From Akkermansiaceae bacterium (GTDB taxonomy: Bacteria > Verrucomicrobiota > Verrucomicrobiia > Verrucomicrobiales > Akkermansiaceae), in NCBI GenBank assembly GCA_024233135.1, contig JACKPZ010000005.1, positions 62,001-126,000 of the forward strand: a stretch of 64,000 nt of DNA, written 5' to 3'. Position 1 is the stretch's first letter; each line of letters opens with the position of its first letter. This document shows, piece by piece, positions 33,595 through 41,642 of this stretch. Position numbers and translations under genes: made by a program. The notes beneath the pieces were generated by a model. That model was not told the DNA's origin. It was given only the letters and a program-made list of their open reading frames with translations, and did not search any database.

Positions 33595-33745
33595 GGGGAC
33601 GCGGCGATGATGGACCGGATCCGCGGATTTCCAATCATTTCCCTCGCTGGACACGATGGCGATCTTGTGCAAGTGAATCGTTTGTCCGATCCCTTCCCGA
33701 CGTCTCCCCCCAGGTCCGGCGTCCGGGCCATCCCCCCTACGCGAC

Positions 33746-35968
33746 ATGATGCACTTCCCTACCAGTGCGGCCTGTAGCGGCGCCCTCCAACGGGCGTTGC
33801 GCTGCTTCCCGCTCGTTTTGCTGGCGGTGGGCATGCTGAAGCCGCTCGTTCCGGCGGACGAGTTGATCCACCAAATCCGGATCCTGCCGCTCGGCGATTC
33901 GATCACCCGGGGAAACAACGACATCAACTATCCGAACGGCGACATCCCCGGCGGCTACCGGAAGTCGCTCGGCGTGTCGCTCGCCTCCATCGGCCCGGTG
34001 TGTGAGTTCGTCGGCTCGCGTTCCGACAACGCCGCGCCGGACATGGATGCGGACCACGAAGGTCATCCCGGTTTCCGCACCGACGAAATTCTCGCCCTCA
34101 CGCCCGCCGCGATCTCCGGGCTGCAGCCCCGGGCCGTGTTGCTCATGGCGGGCACCAACGACATCCTCCAGCGCGTCCCGGTGCCGACGGCCGTTGCGAA
34201 TCTCGATTCGTTGATCGTAACAATCACCCATGCGGATCCGGACATCCGTTTGTTCGTCGCGACGATCCTTCCGATCACGCAGAAATGGCCGCCCTTCGGG
34301 GCGAGCGTGCCGGCGGCGACCCTCAATGCCGATGCGAACACCTACAACACGCAGGTGCGCGCCCTCGTGGCGCAACATGCGAACGCCGGACGCAAGGTCA
34401 CTCTGGTCGATATCAACGCCGACATCGTTCTCACCGATCCGCAGAATCCCGCGAACAACGTGTTCCAGCCGGGCGACGGCATCCACCCGGGTCAGGCGGG
34501 CTATGACCAGCTCGGGTCGCTGTGGTTCCAAGCTCTCGCGGCCTCGGATGTGTTCGCGGCGGATCTTCCGGCGGCCGGCGCTCCGGCGGCACCCACCGGA
34601 TTGGCCGCGGCCGTCGTTTCTCCCTCGCGGATCAACCTCACGTGGACGGACGAAGCGGTGGACGAGGACGAATACGAAATCTGGTCGCGCGTGCCGCCCG
34701 TGGGATTGTGGGAAATGCTCGGCGAGGTGTCTGCCGATGCCACCGGCCGGGCGGTCACCGGACTGAAAACCGGCAGCGGGACCTATGCCTTCGCCGTGCG
34801 CGCCCGCAACACGCTGGGATTCTCCGCTTGGTCGGACATCGTCGAGACGACGCCGTCCGACGTCGCTCACCTGAAATCGGCGAGCGCTTCCTCGACGCTC
34901 AGCACCGAGACCCCTCCGGAGAACGCCAACGACGGTGCCGACCATACCCATTGGGTCTCGGAGGACGGGGTCACGGACCCCTCGGCGAATTGGACGGTGG
35001 ATCTCGGCGATCCCCACCACATCCAGGAGTTCCGGCTCATCGCCCGGCAGGATTCCGATGTTCCCGAGCACCGCCGTGAGTTCGAGGTGAGGGCTTCGAA
35101 CGACCCGGGGTTTTCAACCTACGAGGTAATTGGTGCCCAAGGCTCCAGTCCGTTGGCCCATGCGTCCGTCTATCAGGTGGAGGTTTCCGACGAGGTGCCC
35201 TACCGCTATATCCGCGTCGCCAAAACCGAGGAACAGGGGATGTCCATGGCGCTCGTCGAGGTCATGGGCGTCGATCAGGTGGCCGCCCCCCAGCCACCCG
35301 CCGGGCTTGTCGCGACGGCGGTTGATTCCGGCCACGTCTGCCTCGAATGGCAGGTGGTCTCGGACAACGAAAGCGGCTTCTTGATCGAGCGCCGCGTGAC
35401 CGGTGGCACCTTCGGTGAAATCGCCATGATCGCCGCCGAATCCACGTCCTTCAGCGACCACGGCCTCGATCCGGAAGCGGACTACGAATACCGCGTCAGC
35501 GCCGTCAATGAAGCCGGGCCTTCGACTCCCGCCCCGGTGGCCGCCGTGACCACCGGTGACACCGCCGCGTACGACCAGTGGTCGCAGTCCCATCCGGTCT
35601 TCGCGGCGCTTCCCGCGGGCGAGCGCGAGCCGCTTGCGGATGCCAACGGCGACGGAGTTCCGAATCTCATTTGTTACGCGCTGGCGAGCGATCCGATGGC
35701 GCAACCCGCCGGACTTCCCGCCATGGCCGGCGGACCCGCGGCGGGCGGTGTCGTCTTCCGTTTCCGACGCAACCAGATCGCGCCGGATCTGATCTATCAG
35801 GTCCTGCGTTGCGACGATCCAAGCGGCGGGTGGGACGCGGTCGATCTCGTTTCCGCCACCGTGGAGGAGATTCCGGGGGAGTCCGGAGTCGAAATGGTTT
35901 CCCTGCCGGTCCCCACCACGGACCACCGGATGTTCTACCGCCTGCGGATCACCCGCGTTCCCGACTGA
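33746..35968 (+). CDS. Secreted SGNH/GDSL hydrolase with Fn3 and discoidin-like domains
   Basis: A 740-residue secreted esterase-like protein. Probable signal sequence (CFPLVLLAVGMLKPLVPA). The SGNH domain (about 44-270) has ILPLGDSITRG with catalytic Ser52, LLMAGTNDI (Asn block) and QPGDGIHPGQAGY (Asp/His dyad). Then Fn3 (about 285-370), an F5/8 type C-like domain (about 375-510; HWVSEDGVTDPSANWTVDLG, YRYIRVAKTE), a second Fn3 (about 515-605), and a C-terminal domain after about 610 like those of other Verrucomicrobia exoproteins. Such proteins act on acetylated polysaccharides or glycan chains; the substrate is not known. Start at 33746, no strong Shine-Dalgarno site. Confidence 0.88.
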   Translation: MMHFPTSAACSGALQRALRCFPLVLLAVGMLKPLVPADELIHQIRILPLGDSITRGNNDINYPNGDIPGGYRKSLGVSLASIGPVCEFVGSRSDNAAPDMDADHEGHPGFRTDEILALTPAAISGLQPRAVLLMAGTNDILQRVPVPTAVANLDSLIVTITHADPDIRLFVATILPITQKWPPFGASVPAATLNADANTYNTQVRALVAQHANAGRKVTLVDINADIVLTDPQNPANNVFQPGDGIHPGQAGYDQLGSLWFQALAASDVFAADLPAAGAPAAPTGLAAAVVSPSRINLTWTDEAVDEDEYEIWSRVPPVGLWEMLGEVSADATGRAVTGLKTGSGTYAFAVRARNTLGFSAWSDIVETTPSDVAHLKSASASSTLSTETPPENANDGADHTHWVSEDGVTDPSANWTVDLGDPHHIQEFRLIARQDSDVPEHRREFEVRASNDPGFSTYEVIGAQGSSPLAHASVYQVEVSDEVPYRYIRVAKTEEQGMSMALVEVMGVDQVAAPQPPAGLVATAVDSGHVCLEWQVVSDNESGFLIERRVTGGTFGEIAMIAAESTSFSDHGLDPEADYEYRVSAVNEAGPSTPAPVAAVTTGDTAAYDQWSQSHPVFAALPAGEREPLADANGDGVPNLICYALASDPMAQPAGLPAMAGGPAAGGVVFRFRRNQIAPDLIYQVLRCDDPSGGWDAVDLVSATVEEIPGESGVEMVSLPVPTTDHRMFYRLRITRVPD

Positions 35969-35975
35969 AGCGGGA

Positions 35976-36674
35976 TCAAAGCCCCCACGCGCCCATGTCC
36001 GCGGATCGTGCGGCGCGTTCCATTTCCCGGAGCTTGCGGAGCTGCGCATCGGCCTTCGTGCCGTCCGGGAGATCCGCCGGCTTCGTGAGGATGCGCGCGA
36101 GGCCTCGCTCGATGAGTATCTCGTGCAGCCAGCGGCTCTTCCCGTTTTCCTCCACCTCGACGAACGCGTGGTAGCGCTGGTCCTGATAGGGGCTGTCCCA
36201 CGTGGTGTGGATCGTGAACGGACGCCGCTCTAACAATCCGAGCGCGAACTTCTTCGCTCTCACGCCGATGTCGACCGCTTGCTCCGGCGTGAGGCCGCCG
36301 AGGTCCTGCGCCTGGCTGCGGATGCGCCGGTGGTTGGTCTCCCCATCGCGGTAGCGTTTGAAGGCGCTCTCCGGAGTGTCGACGAAATACAGGCGGACGA
36401 TCTCGGCGCGTCCGTCCGGCAGGCGCACGCGGAAGCTGTCGCCGTCGTTGTTGTGCTCCGCGACGAGCGAACAATTCCGATAGGTCTCGTAGCCGCCCGT
36501 GCGGGTCGCGGGGGCCGGCGCGCGGTCGGGTTTCCCTGGCCGCGCCGTCTCGCCTGCGGATGAAGGGGCGGGCCGGTCGGCATCCTTGCGCTGCTCGTTG
36601 ACCCACAGCGCGACGGCGGCGAGCACCAGAAGGATGGTGACCCACGAGTTCCGTTTCGCCCGGCGCCCCGCCAT
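35976..36674 (-). CDS. Membrane-anchored thermonuclease (SNase-like nuclease)
   Basis: A 232-residue nuclease of the staphylococcal nuclease fold, cutting DNA/RNA with Ca2+. One N-terminal membrane helix (SWVTILLVLAAVALWV, about residues 10-25) and a Pro/Ala-rich linker put the enzyme outside the cytoplasm. The OB-fold core has DGDSFRVRL (Ca-binding Asp), IVRLYFVDTPES (catalytic Arg, Asp, Glu region) and RYHAFVEVEENGKSRWLHE, then LIERGLARI. Start at 36674, one base after the M23 peptidase stop, so the two form an operon. Confidence 0.9.
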   Translation of the reverse strand: MAGRRAKRNSWVTILLVLAAVALWVNEQRKDADRPAPSSAGETARPGKPDRAPAPATRTGGYETYRNCSLVAEHNNDGDSFRVRLPDGRAEIVRLYFVDTPESAFKRYRDGETNHRRIRSQAQDLGGLTPEQAVDIGVRAKKFALGLLERRPFTIHTTWDSPYQDQRYHAFVEVEENGKSRWLHEILIERGLARILTKPADLPDGTKADAQLRKLREMERAARSADMGAWGL

Positions 36675-36675
36675 G

Positions 36676-37341
36676 TCAGAGGCCTTTGAATCCGGCATAG
36701 TCGTCGTAAGTCCCGGTCGGCACCTCGACGGCACGCCACTCGCGGTTCAGGCGGCGGTGGGCGTTGATGAACTGGGTGGGGTCCGCCCAGTGGTCATAGC
36801 TTGCCGGCACTTTCCTGCGGTCCATGCCGATCTGGATGTTGTGGCGGATTTCGAAGTGCAGGTGGGCGGGATACATCCCGAAATTGGTGCCGATGGTGCC
36901 GATCTGTTGGCCGCGTTTCACCTGCTGGCCCTGCTTGACGAGAATCTTGTCGAGGTGGCCGTTCAGAGTGTCGATGAACTTGACCTGGCCGGTCTTCGGA
37001 TCGCGGAAGGCGTGGCGGGTGAGCACCACGTTTCCCCATCCCTGCCGCACGTTGTGGGCGAAGGTGACGATGCCGTCGGCAATGGCGTAAACCGGATCCC
37101 CGAGGTCGTTGTTGCCGCCGGCGCGGCCGTTCCAATCCTCGCCGAAGTGCTGCGGCGCCCGCAACCGCAGGCCGCGCGCCTTGTAGTAGCCCTCGGCGTT
37201 CGGTTTGCCGACCGGGTAGTCGAAGCCGTCCGCCAGCTTCAGCTTCACGCCCTTCGCGCCGGCCGCAGGTGCCAGCGAAAGGAGGCATCCCAGCAGCCAC
37301 GCGATCATCCAGCCGCGCCATGTTCCTCCCCGGGTTCTCAT
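36676..37341 (-). CDS. M23-family metallopeptidase (LytM-like)
   Basis: A 221-residue secreted zinc peptidase, usually acting on peptidoglycan cross-links. Signal peptide (WMIAWLLGCLLSLAPAAGA), then the LytM core: APQHFGEDWNG (first zinc ligands His and Asp), NGHLDKILV, KRGQQIGTIGTNFGMYPAHLHFEIR (the HxH motif). The gene is followed by a thermonuclease gene one base later, so a nuclease and a wall peptidase are made together. Start at 37341 is ATG; 37350 would be TTG. Confidence 0.88.
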   Translation of the reverse strand: MRTRGGTWRGWMIAWLLGCLLSLAPAAGAKGVKLKLADGFDYPVGKPNAEGYYKARGLRLRAPQHFGEDWNGRAGGNNDLGDPVYAIADGIVTFAHNVRQGWGNVVLTRHAFRDPKTGQVKFIDTLNGHLDKILVKQGQQVKRGQQIGTIGTNFGMYPAHLHFEIRHNIQIGMDRRKVPASYDHWADPTQFINAHRRLNREWRAVEVPTGTYDDYAGFKGL

Positions 37342-37411
37342 CCGCGGCAAGGGTCAACGTCGCGGGCGGGGGCTCGCAAGGGAAAAAATCCCGCGCTCCG
37401 GTTGGCTTCGT

Positions 37412-38314
37412 TCATAAATCTTCGCCGCGATGTTGTCCGGAAACCGGAAGCTTCGAGCAAACGACGCACCGGTCCAGCTCCGCACCGGATGAAACCCGCG
37501 AGCCCGCCCACAACACCGAGTTGCGGACGACCGCGCCCGCTTCCACCACCGCGCCGGGCCCCACGACCGAATCCTCGACCGTGGCGTCGGGGGAAATCCG
37601 CGCATCCGGGTGGATCGGCTCGCCGAGCCCAAGCGTCCGGTGCGCGGCGAGATACGAGTTCCGGTCGCCGAGATCGAGCCACACGCCGTCATCCATCACC
37701 AGGGCGCCCAGTTTCCCGGCCGTGGCCAGTTCCAGAAACGCCGGGATCACCGAAACCTTCTCGCCCGGCGGCAGCATGCCGAGAAACTCCGGACTCACGC
37801 AGTAGATGCCGCTGAACACGTGGGTGCCGTCCTCCTTGCCGAGTTTGCGGCGGATGTCCGTCACCCGCGTGTCGGACACATCGAGCGCGATGTGTTTCGC
37901 ATCGCCTTCCGAGCGGATGGCGATCGTCACCGGGTTTCCCGAAGCCTCGTGCGCGGCGATCAATTTCCCAAGATCGAGCGTGGAATAGACGTCGCCGTTG
38001 TGGATGAGCAGCGGATCATCGCCGATCCACGATGCGATGTTCTTCAGGCCGCCGCCCGTTTCCAGCAGTTCGGGTTCGTGGAAAAACGTCACGTCCCGAT
38101 CGCGGATGTCCGGAAGCCTCGCGAAGTCGTCCCACATCTCCGGCAGGTGGTGGGTGTTCACCGCGAAACGATCGATGCCCGCCTTCCCACACGCCTCGAA
38201 CGCCCACCATGCCAGCGGCCGGTGGAACAAGGGAACCAATGGCTTGGGAACGTGGTCCGTCAGCGGCCGCAGCCGCGTCCCCAACCCCGCCCCGAGTATG
38301 AATGCCTGATGCAC
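37412..38314 (-). CDS. NDP-sugar nucleotidyltransferase (mannose-1-phosphate guanylyltransferase-like)
   Basis: A 300-residue nucleotidyltransferase that couples a sugar phosphate and an NTP to give an NDP-sugar for surface polysaccharide. Marks: FILGAGLGTRLRPLTDHVPK (NTP binding), then LVPLFHRPL, VNTHHLPEMW, LETGGGLKNI, LLIHNGDVYS (metal Asp), and a C-terminal left-handed beta-helix part (ISPDATVEDSVVGPGAVVEA). GTG start at 38314 with GGGAGGG upstream. The C-terminus is shorter than in MurNAc-1-P uridylyltransferases such as MurU, but those are also possible relatives. Confidence 0.88.
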   Translation of the reverse strand: MHQAFILGAGLGTRLRPLTDHVPKPLVPLFHRPLAWWAFEACGKAGIDRFAVNTHHLPEMWDDFARLPDIRDRDVTFFHEPELLETGGGLKNIASWIGDDPLLIHNGDVYSTLDLGKLIAAHEASGNPVTIAIRSEGDAKHIALDVSDTRVTDIRRKLGKEDGTHVFSGIYCVSPEFLGMLPPGEKVSVIPAFLELATAGKLGALVMDDGVWLDLGDRNSYLAAHRTLGLGEPIHPDARISPDATVEDSVVGPGAVVEAGAVVRNSVLWAGSRVSSGAELDRCVVCSKLPVSGQHRGEDL

Positions 38315-38531
38315 CCCCCTCCCTAACCGACCATCCCCCTCCGGCACAAGCCCCACGCAAGCGACTGCCCCGGAGCGAAACCCCACCGAGCCTCACAAAA
38401 CTCTTCACCATTTCCTGTCCTGCTCCCCCACAAAAACCACCTCGCCCCGGAATCCCCCGTGCCCCGGAATCCCGCCGTGATTCCCGCCGTGCCTCCATCT
38501 TGCATCCGCTCTCTTCTTCCACGAACTCATC

Positions 38532-38571
38532 GAGCAAATCACCAATGCGGCCGCATCAACTATTTGCTAAC
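38532..38571. repeat. Dispersed ~40 bp palindrome, copy E2
   Basis: GAGCAAATCACCA, then ATGCGGCCGCAT, then CAACTATTTGCTAAC. Arms AGCAAAT and ATTTGCT are perfect complements placed symmetrically around the 12 bp self-complementary core (38545-38556). Confidence 0.8.
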
Positions 38572-38742
38572 AGATCGGTTTGTCGCTGCTGGGTTGCGCC
38601 GGCAGGGGAAAACCGAGGTGGCGCGGGATAGAGAGCCAGGTTGATTCTTCAGGCTCACTCCGATTTTCGAAGATCGAATCACGGAGTTCTTCATTCCGGG
38701 CTTCGGCCTTCCCGTGGCTTCCTGAAGTTCACAAAATCTTGT

Positions 38743-38782
38743 GAGCAAATCATCGATGCGGCCGCATCAACTGTTTGCTAAC
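38743..38782. repeat. Dispersed ~40 bp palindrome, copy E3
   Basis: GAGCAAATCATCG, then ATGCGGCCGCAT (38756-38767), then CAACTGTTTGCTAAC. Closest to E2, with the core 211 bp downstream of the E2 core. Confidence 0.8.
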
Positions 38783-38940
38783 AATTCGATGGGTCGCTGC
38801 CGGGATGCATTGGTCGAGGGACCCAGTGGTGGCGGGCACCGACGTGCTTCTTTGGTCTCTTTTGCCAGTTCCGGACCGCGGAGTTCGAATCGCGGGGGCT
38901 TCGTCGCTTGTTTCGACCGTTTTGTGAGCCGCAGACGCGC

Positions 38941-38977
38941 GCACATTCCTGATGCGGCCGCATGGATTACCTGCTAA
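38941..38977. repeat. Dispersed ~40 bp palindrome, copy E4 (degenerate left arm)
   Basis: Core ATGCGGCCGCAT at 38952-38963, right arm GGATTACCTGCTAAC, left arm GCACATTCCTG no longer matching. It ends 77 bp before the hemolysin III start, so it may lie within that gene's promoter region. Confidence 0.7.
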
Positions 38978-39054
38978 CAGTTTCCTGGATCTTGGAGTGG
39001 AAGCGAGGGTGGGCTGGACAAGGAGGGCTTGTGGGGCGATGGGAGAGGTGCGTC

Positions 39055-39711
39055 ATGGATTTCGAAGTCCGGGAACGATCCCATTTGTGCGACAGCCATC
39101 GTGAGGAGGTGGCGAGTCTCGTGACGCACGCGCTGGGGGTTCTGTTCAGCATCGCCGCGCTGGTGGTGATGGTGGTGATCTCGGCGGGAGACGCTCTGAA
39201 GGTGGTCTCGGCCGCGGTGTTCGGCAGCTCGCTGGTGATGCTCTACACCTCGTCCACCTTCTATCACTTCATCACCTCGCCGCGTTGGAAAGAGCGTTTG
39301 CAGACGCTCGACCACGCCTGCATCTATCTGCTCATCGCGGGTTCCTACACGCCGTTCACACTCGTCACGCTGCGCGGAGCCTGGGGTTGGTCGATCTTTG
39401 GTGTCGTTTGGGGGCTCGCCGTGACCGGGGTGTTTCTCAAGGCCTTCGTGCCGGGACGGAAGGATCACTGGTTCTCGACCGCGCTCTATCTGGTGATGGG
39501 CTGGCTGATCGTGATCGCGCTGGGTCCCTTGATCCGCAACCTCGATCCGGGTGGCTTCGCGTTGGTGGTGGCGGGCGGCCTGGCCTACACGGCGGGCGTG
39601 GTGTTCTTCGTGTGGGACCGGCTTCCCTTCAACCACGCGATCTGGCATTTGTTCGTGCTCGGCGGCAGCGTCTGCCACGTGCTGGCGGCCAGCCTGTTCG
39701 TGTTCCGTTAG
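39055..39711 (+). CDS. Hemolysin III family (PAQR-like) membrane protein
   Basis: A 218-residue protein with about seven membrane helices. Family motifs: EEVASLVTHALGVLFSI, MLYTSSTFYHFI (first metal-site His), RLQTLDHACIYLLIAGSYTP (Asp and His of the ceramidase-like site), LYLVMGW and HAIWHLFVLGGSVCHVLA (final His pair). The role in bacteria is unclear; relatives include receptors and metal-dependent amidase-like proteins. Start at 39055, since the upstream frame passes through the E4 repeat. mutM follows 5 bp after the stop, so they are probably cotranscribed. Confidence 0.93.
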   Translation: MDFEVRERSHLCDSHREEVASLVTHALGVLFSIAALVVMVVISAGDALKVVSAAVFGSSLVMLYTSSTFYHFITSPRWKERLQTLDHACIYLLIAGSYTPFTLVTLRGAWGWSIFGVVWGLAVTGVFLKAFVPGRKDHWFSTALYLVMGWLIVIALGPLIRNLDPGGFALVVAGGLAYTAGVVFFVWDRLPFNHAIWHLFVLGGSVCHVLAASLFVFR

Positions 39712-39716
39712 ATCCC

Positions 39717-40532
39717 ATGCCCGAGCTGCCCGAAGTCGAAACCACCCGCCGGGGGATCGAGCCGCATGTCGCCGGCGCGGAGATCCGCGAGGTGATCGTG
39801 CGCCGCGGCGACCTGCGGCAGCCGGTCTCCGCGGACCTAACGGACGTCGAGGGCCGGCGTTTCGTGCGGGTCGCGCGGCGTTCGAAGTATCTGCTGCTGG
39901 CGACGGACGATGGATGCACGGTGCTGATCCATCTCGGCATGTCCGGCAGCCTGCGGGTGATCGCGCCGGGAGATCCGTGGAAAACCCACGACCACGTCGG
40001 GATCACGCTTTCCACCGGGAAACAACTGCGTTTCCACGATCCGCGGCGGTTCGGGCTGGTGCTGCTCCTGCGCGGTGATCCGTTCCGGCATCCCTTGCTC
40101 GCCTCGCTCGGCCCCGAACCGTTGGACGATGGGTTCACCGTGGCGCACCTTGCCTCGGCCTGCGCGAAACGCTCCGCCGCGATCAAGCTGGTGATCATGG
40201 ATGCGAAGGTGGTGGTCGGCGTGGGGAACATCTACGCGTCGGAGGCCTTGTTCCGGGCCGGCATCCTCCCGCGGACGCCGGCGAGAAAGGTCTCGAAGGC
40301 CCGGCTGGCGAAGCTCGTCGCGGCGATCCGCGCGGTGCTGGCGGACGCGATCGCCGAGGGCGGGACGACCTTGCGGGATTTCCTGAACTCGGACGGCGAG
40401 CCCGGATATTTCCGCCAGAAACTCTTCGTTTACGAACGCAAGGGCGAGCCGTGCCGGGTCTGCGGGACACCGGTGCGCCATGCGGTTCTTGGACAACGGT
40501 CGACCTATTGGTGTCCGAAGTGCCAACGCTGA
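39717..40532 (+). CDS. mutM: Formamidopyrimidine-DNA glycosylase
   Basis: A 271-residue base-excision repair enzyme that removes oxidised purines such as 8-oxoguanine. MPELPEVETTRRGIEP carries the catalytic N-terminal Pro and Glu; the helix-two-turn-helix region has VVVGVGNIYASEALFRAGI (Asn of lesion recognition); the zinc finger is CRVCGTPVRHAVLGQRSTYW then CPKC, with all four Cys. Length fits the family. It starts 5 bp after the hemolysin III gene and converges on prmA (6 bp between stops). Confidence 0.96.
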   Translation: MPELPEVETTRRGIEPHVAGAEIREVIVRRGDLRQPVSADLTDVEGRRFVRVARRSKYLLLATDDGCTVLIHLGMSGSLRVIAPGDPWKTHDHVGITLSTGKQLRFHDPRRFGLVLLLRGDPFRHPLLASLGPEPLDDGFTVAHLASACAKRSAAIKLVIMDAKVVVGVGNIYASEALFRAGILPRTPARKVSKARLAKLVAAIRAVLADAIAEGGTTLRDFLNSDGEPGYFRQKLFVYERKGEPCRVCGTPVRHAVLGQRSTYWCPKCQR

Positions 40533-40538
40533 GGAAAC

Positions 40539-41399
40539 TCAGGACCTGCCGATCAGATCGTCGAGGTGGCCGCCGCGCGCGGTGACCCACTTTCCCTTGC
40601 GGATGACCTTGGTGAAACCGAGACCGTTGGCGGCCGCCGCGGTGAAGACCTCCCACGCCTGGCTGGCGAGGATGCCGGAAACGACGAGGTCGCCGCCTGG
40701 GGCGAGGGATTTCGCGATCACTGGCCATGCCTGGATGAGCACGGTGGAGAAGATGTTGGCGAGCACGACGTCGTAGCCCTTTTTGCGCGGTTTCCATTTC
40801 AGGATGTCCTGCTCGGCGGTGACGACTTCCGGAGTGCCGTTGCGTTTCACATTGCGCGCCGCGACAGCGACGGCGAAGGGGTCGAAGTCGCAGGCCCATG
40901 TGTCGCCCGCTCCGAGTTTGCGGGCCGCGATCGCGAGCAGTCCGGTGCCGGTGCCAAGGTCGGCGACGGTCCAGCCGTCCTGCTTCCGCTCGCGTGCGAT
41001 GTCGACCAATAGGCGCAGGCAGGTCGAAGTGGTGGCATGGTCTCCGGTGCCGAAGGCCATTTCCGGCGGGATCGAGATGATTTCGCGGCTTGGATGCTCC
41101 TTGCGCAAGCCGGCGAGCGCCTTGGTGGACGACTCACCGGTGACGAGGAACACATCGCGCACCTTGATCGGCTTCGGCATCGGGGCCGGTTTGTTCCACT
41201 CCGCGGAGGCGACCTTGCGCACGCTGCCGCCCCATTGGGACTTCACCGTGCGGGCCTCCTTTTCGGTGTCGCATAACAAGCGCAAACGCACGGATTTCCC
41301 GCCCTTGAGATACTCGATGACGAGGTTGGGGTGGCCGGCGAAGCGTTCCTCCCATGCGTCGATCCACTGGGCGCCCGAAAGTTTCGTCCAAACGAACAT
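40539..41399 (-). CDS. prmA: Ribosomal protein L11 methyltransferase
   Basis: A 286-residue SAM-dependent methyltransferase that methylates ribosomal protein L11. C-terminal Rossmann domain: MAFGTGDHATTSTCLRLL, VADLGTGTGLLAIAARKLGA (SAM glycine motif), ACDFDPFAVAVAARNVKRNG, YDVVLANIFSTVLI (the NI motif of protein methyltransferases) and LVVSGIL. The N-terminal ~120 residues are the substrate-binding part. Start at 41399. It lies downstream of tRNA-Gly on the same strand, separated by a terminator. Confidence 0.9.
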   Translation of the reverse strand: MFVWTKLSGAQWIDAWEERFAGHPNLVIEYLKGGKSVRLRLLCDTEKEARTVKSQWGGSVRKVASAEWNKPAPMPKPIKVRDVFLVTGESSTKALAGLRKEHPSREIISIPPEMAFGTGDHATTSTCLRLLVDIARERKQDGWTVADLGTGTGLLAIAARKLGAGDTWACDFDPFAVAVAARNVKRNGTPEVVTAEQDILKWKPRKKGYDVVLANIFSTVLIQAWPVIAKSLAPGGDLVVSGILASQAWEVFTAAAANGLGFTKVIRKGKWVTARGGHLDDLIGRS

Positions 41400-41416
41400 G
41401 GCGCCTCTTGAACGCG

Positions 41417-41442
41417 AAAAAACCGCCGGTGGCCAGCGGTTT
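41417..41442 (-). terminator. Intrinsic terminator after tRNA-Gly
   Basis: Minus strand AAACCGC-TGGCCACCG-GCGGTT followed by TTTT, 16 bp past the tRNA 3' end and 18 bp before the prmA start. The stem and the T run fit a Rho-independent terminator for the tRNA. Confidence 0.65.
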
Positions 41443-41457
41443 ATCAAAGGAGGAAAG

Positions 41458-41532
41458 TGGAGCGGGCGATGAGATTCGAACTCACGACATCCACCTTGGC
41501 AAGGTGGCGCTCTACCACTGAGCTACGCCCGC
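41458..41532 (-). tRNA. tRNA-Gly (anticodon GCC)
   Basis: Folds as a full cloverleaf: acceptor GCGGGCG paired with CGCCCGC, D arm GCTC-AGTGGTA-GAGC, anticodon stem CCACC-TTGCCAA-GGTGG with GCC anticodon, T arm with TTCGAAT and matched GTGAG/CTCAT stems, discriminator T and an encoded CCA. The GCC anticodon reads GGC/GGT. Confidence 0.97.
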
Positions 41533-41552
41533 GTCGCGAAACGCGTGGGCGC

Positions 41553-41580
41553 TTTCTACACGCGCTCGGATGCCGGGCAA
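41553..41580 (-). promoter_or_regulatory. Possible tRNA-Gly promoter
   Basis: TTGCCC (-35-like, 41580-41575) and TAGAAA (-10-like, 41558-41553) with a 16 bp spacer, about 20 bp before the tRNA 5' end. An AT-rich inverted repeat lies just upstream (41584-41599), where an UP element would be. Confidence 0.4.
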
Positions 41581-41583
41581 GAG

Positions 41584-41599
41584 AAAATTTCCAAATTTT
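41584..41599. repeat. AT-rich inverted repeat AAAATTT-CC-AAATTTT
   Basis: A perfect inverted repeat with a 2 bp spacer between the divergent tRNA-Gly and trpC genes. A/T tracts of this type serve as UP elements or as binding sites; it is the only such stretch in this GC-rich neighbourhood. Confidence 0.5.
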
Positions 41600-41642
41600 C
41601 CATGTTCATCAGGGCGGCTCTGTCTTTTGCTTTCCGCAGACC

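Larger units (their letters stand above)
38532..38940. repeat. ~200 bp tandem repeat unit, two copies
   Basis: Unit 1 (38532-38742) and unit 2 (38743-38940) share the palindrome, then GTCGCTGC at 38582 and 38793 (211 bp apart), then GGTGGCG at 38617 and 38828 (211 bp apart), then CGGAGTTC at 38682 and about 38879, and GTGAGC at 38741 and 38924. Identity between these anchors is partial, so the units are old or under relaxed selection. A third partial unit begins at 38941 with E4. Confidence 0.7.
38315..39054. other. 740 bp repeat region without genes
   Basis: Between the nucleotidyltransferase and the hemolysin III gene. It contains three copies (E2, E3, E4) of the NotI-core palindrome, two of them inside a ~211 bp unit that repeats. 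No convincing coding frame; short frames starting MRPHQLFAN recur only because the repeat recurs. A Pro/Ser-coding-like stretch at 38320-38500 is C-rich and gene-like only in appearance. Confidence 0.6.

Noticed and set aside
38532..38985. Possible CRISPR array
   Set aside because: Spacing between palindromes is about 200 bp, spacers are themselves similar, and no cas genes are near.
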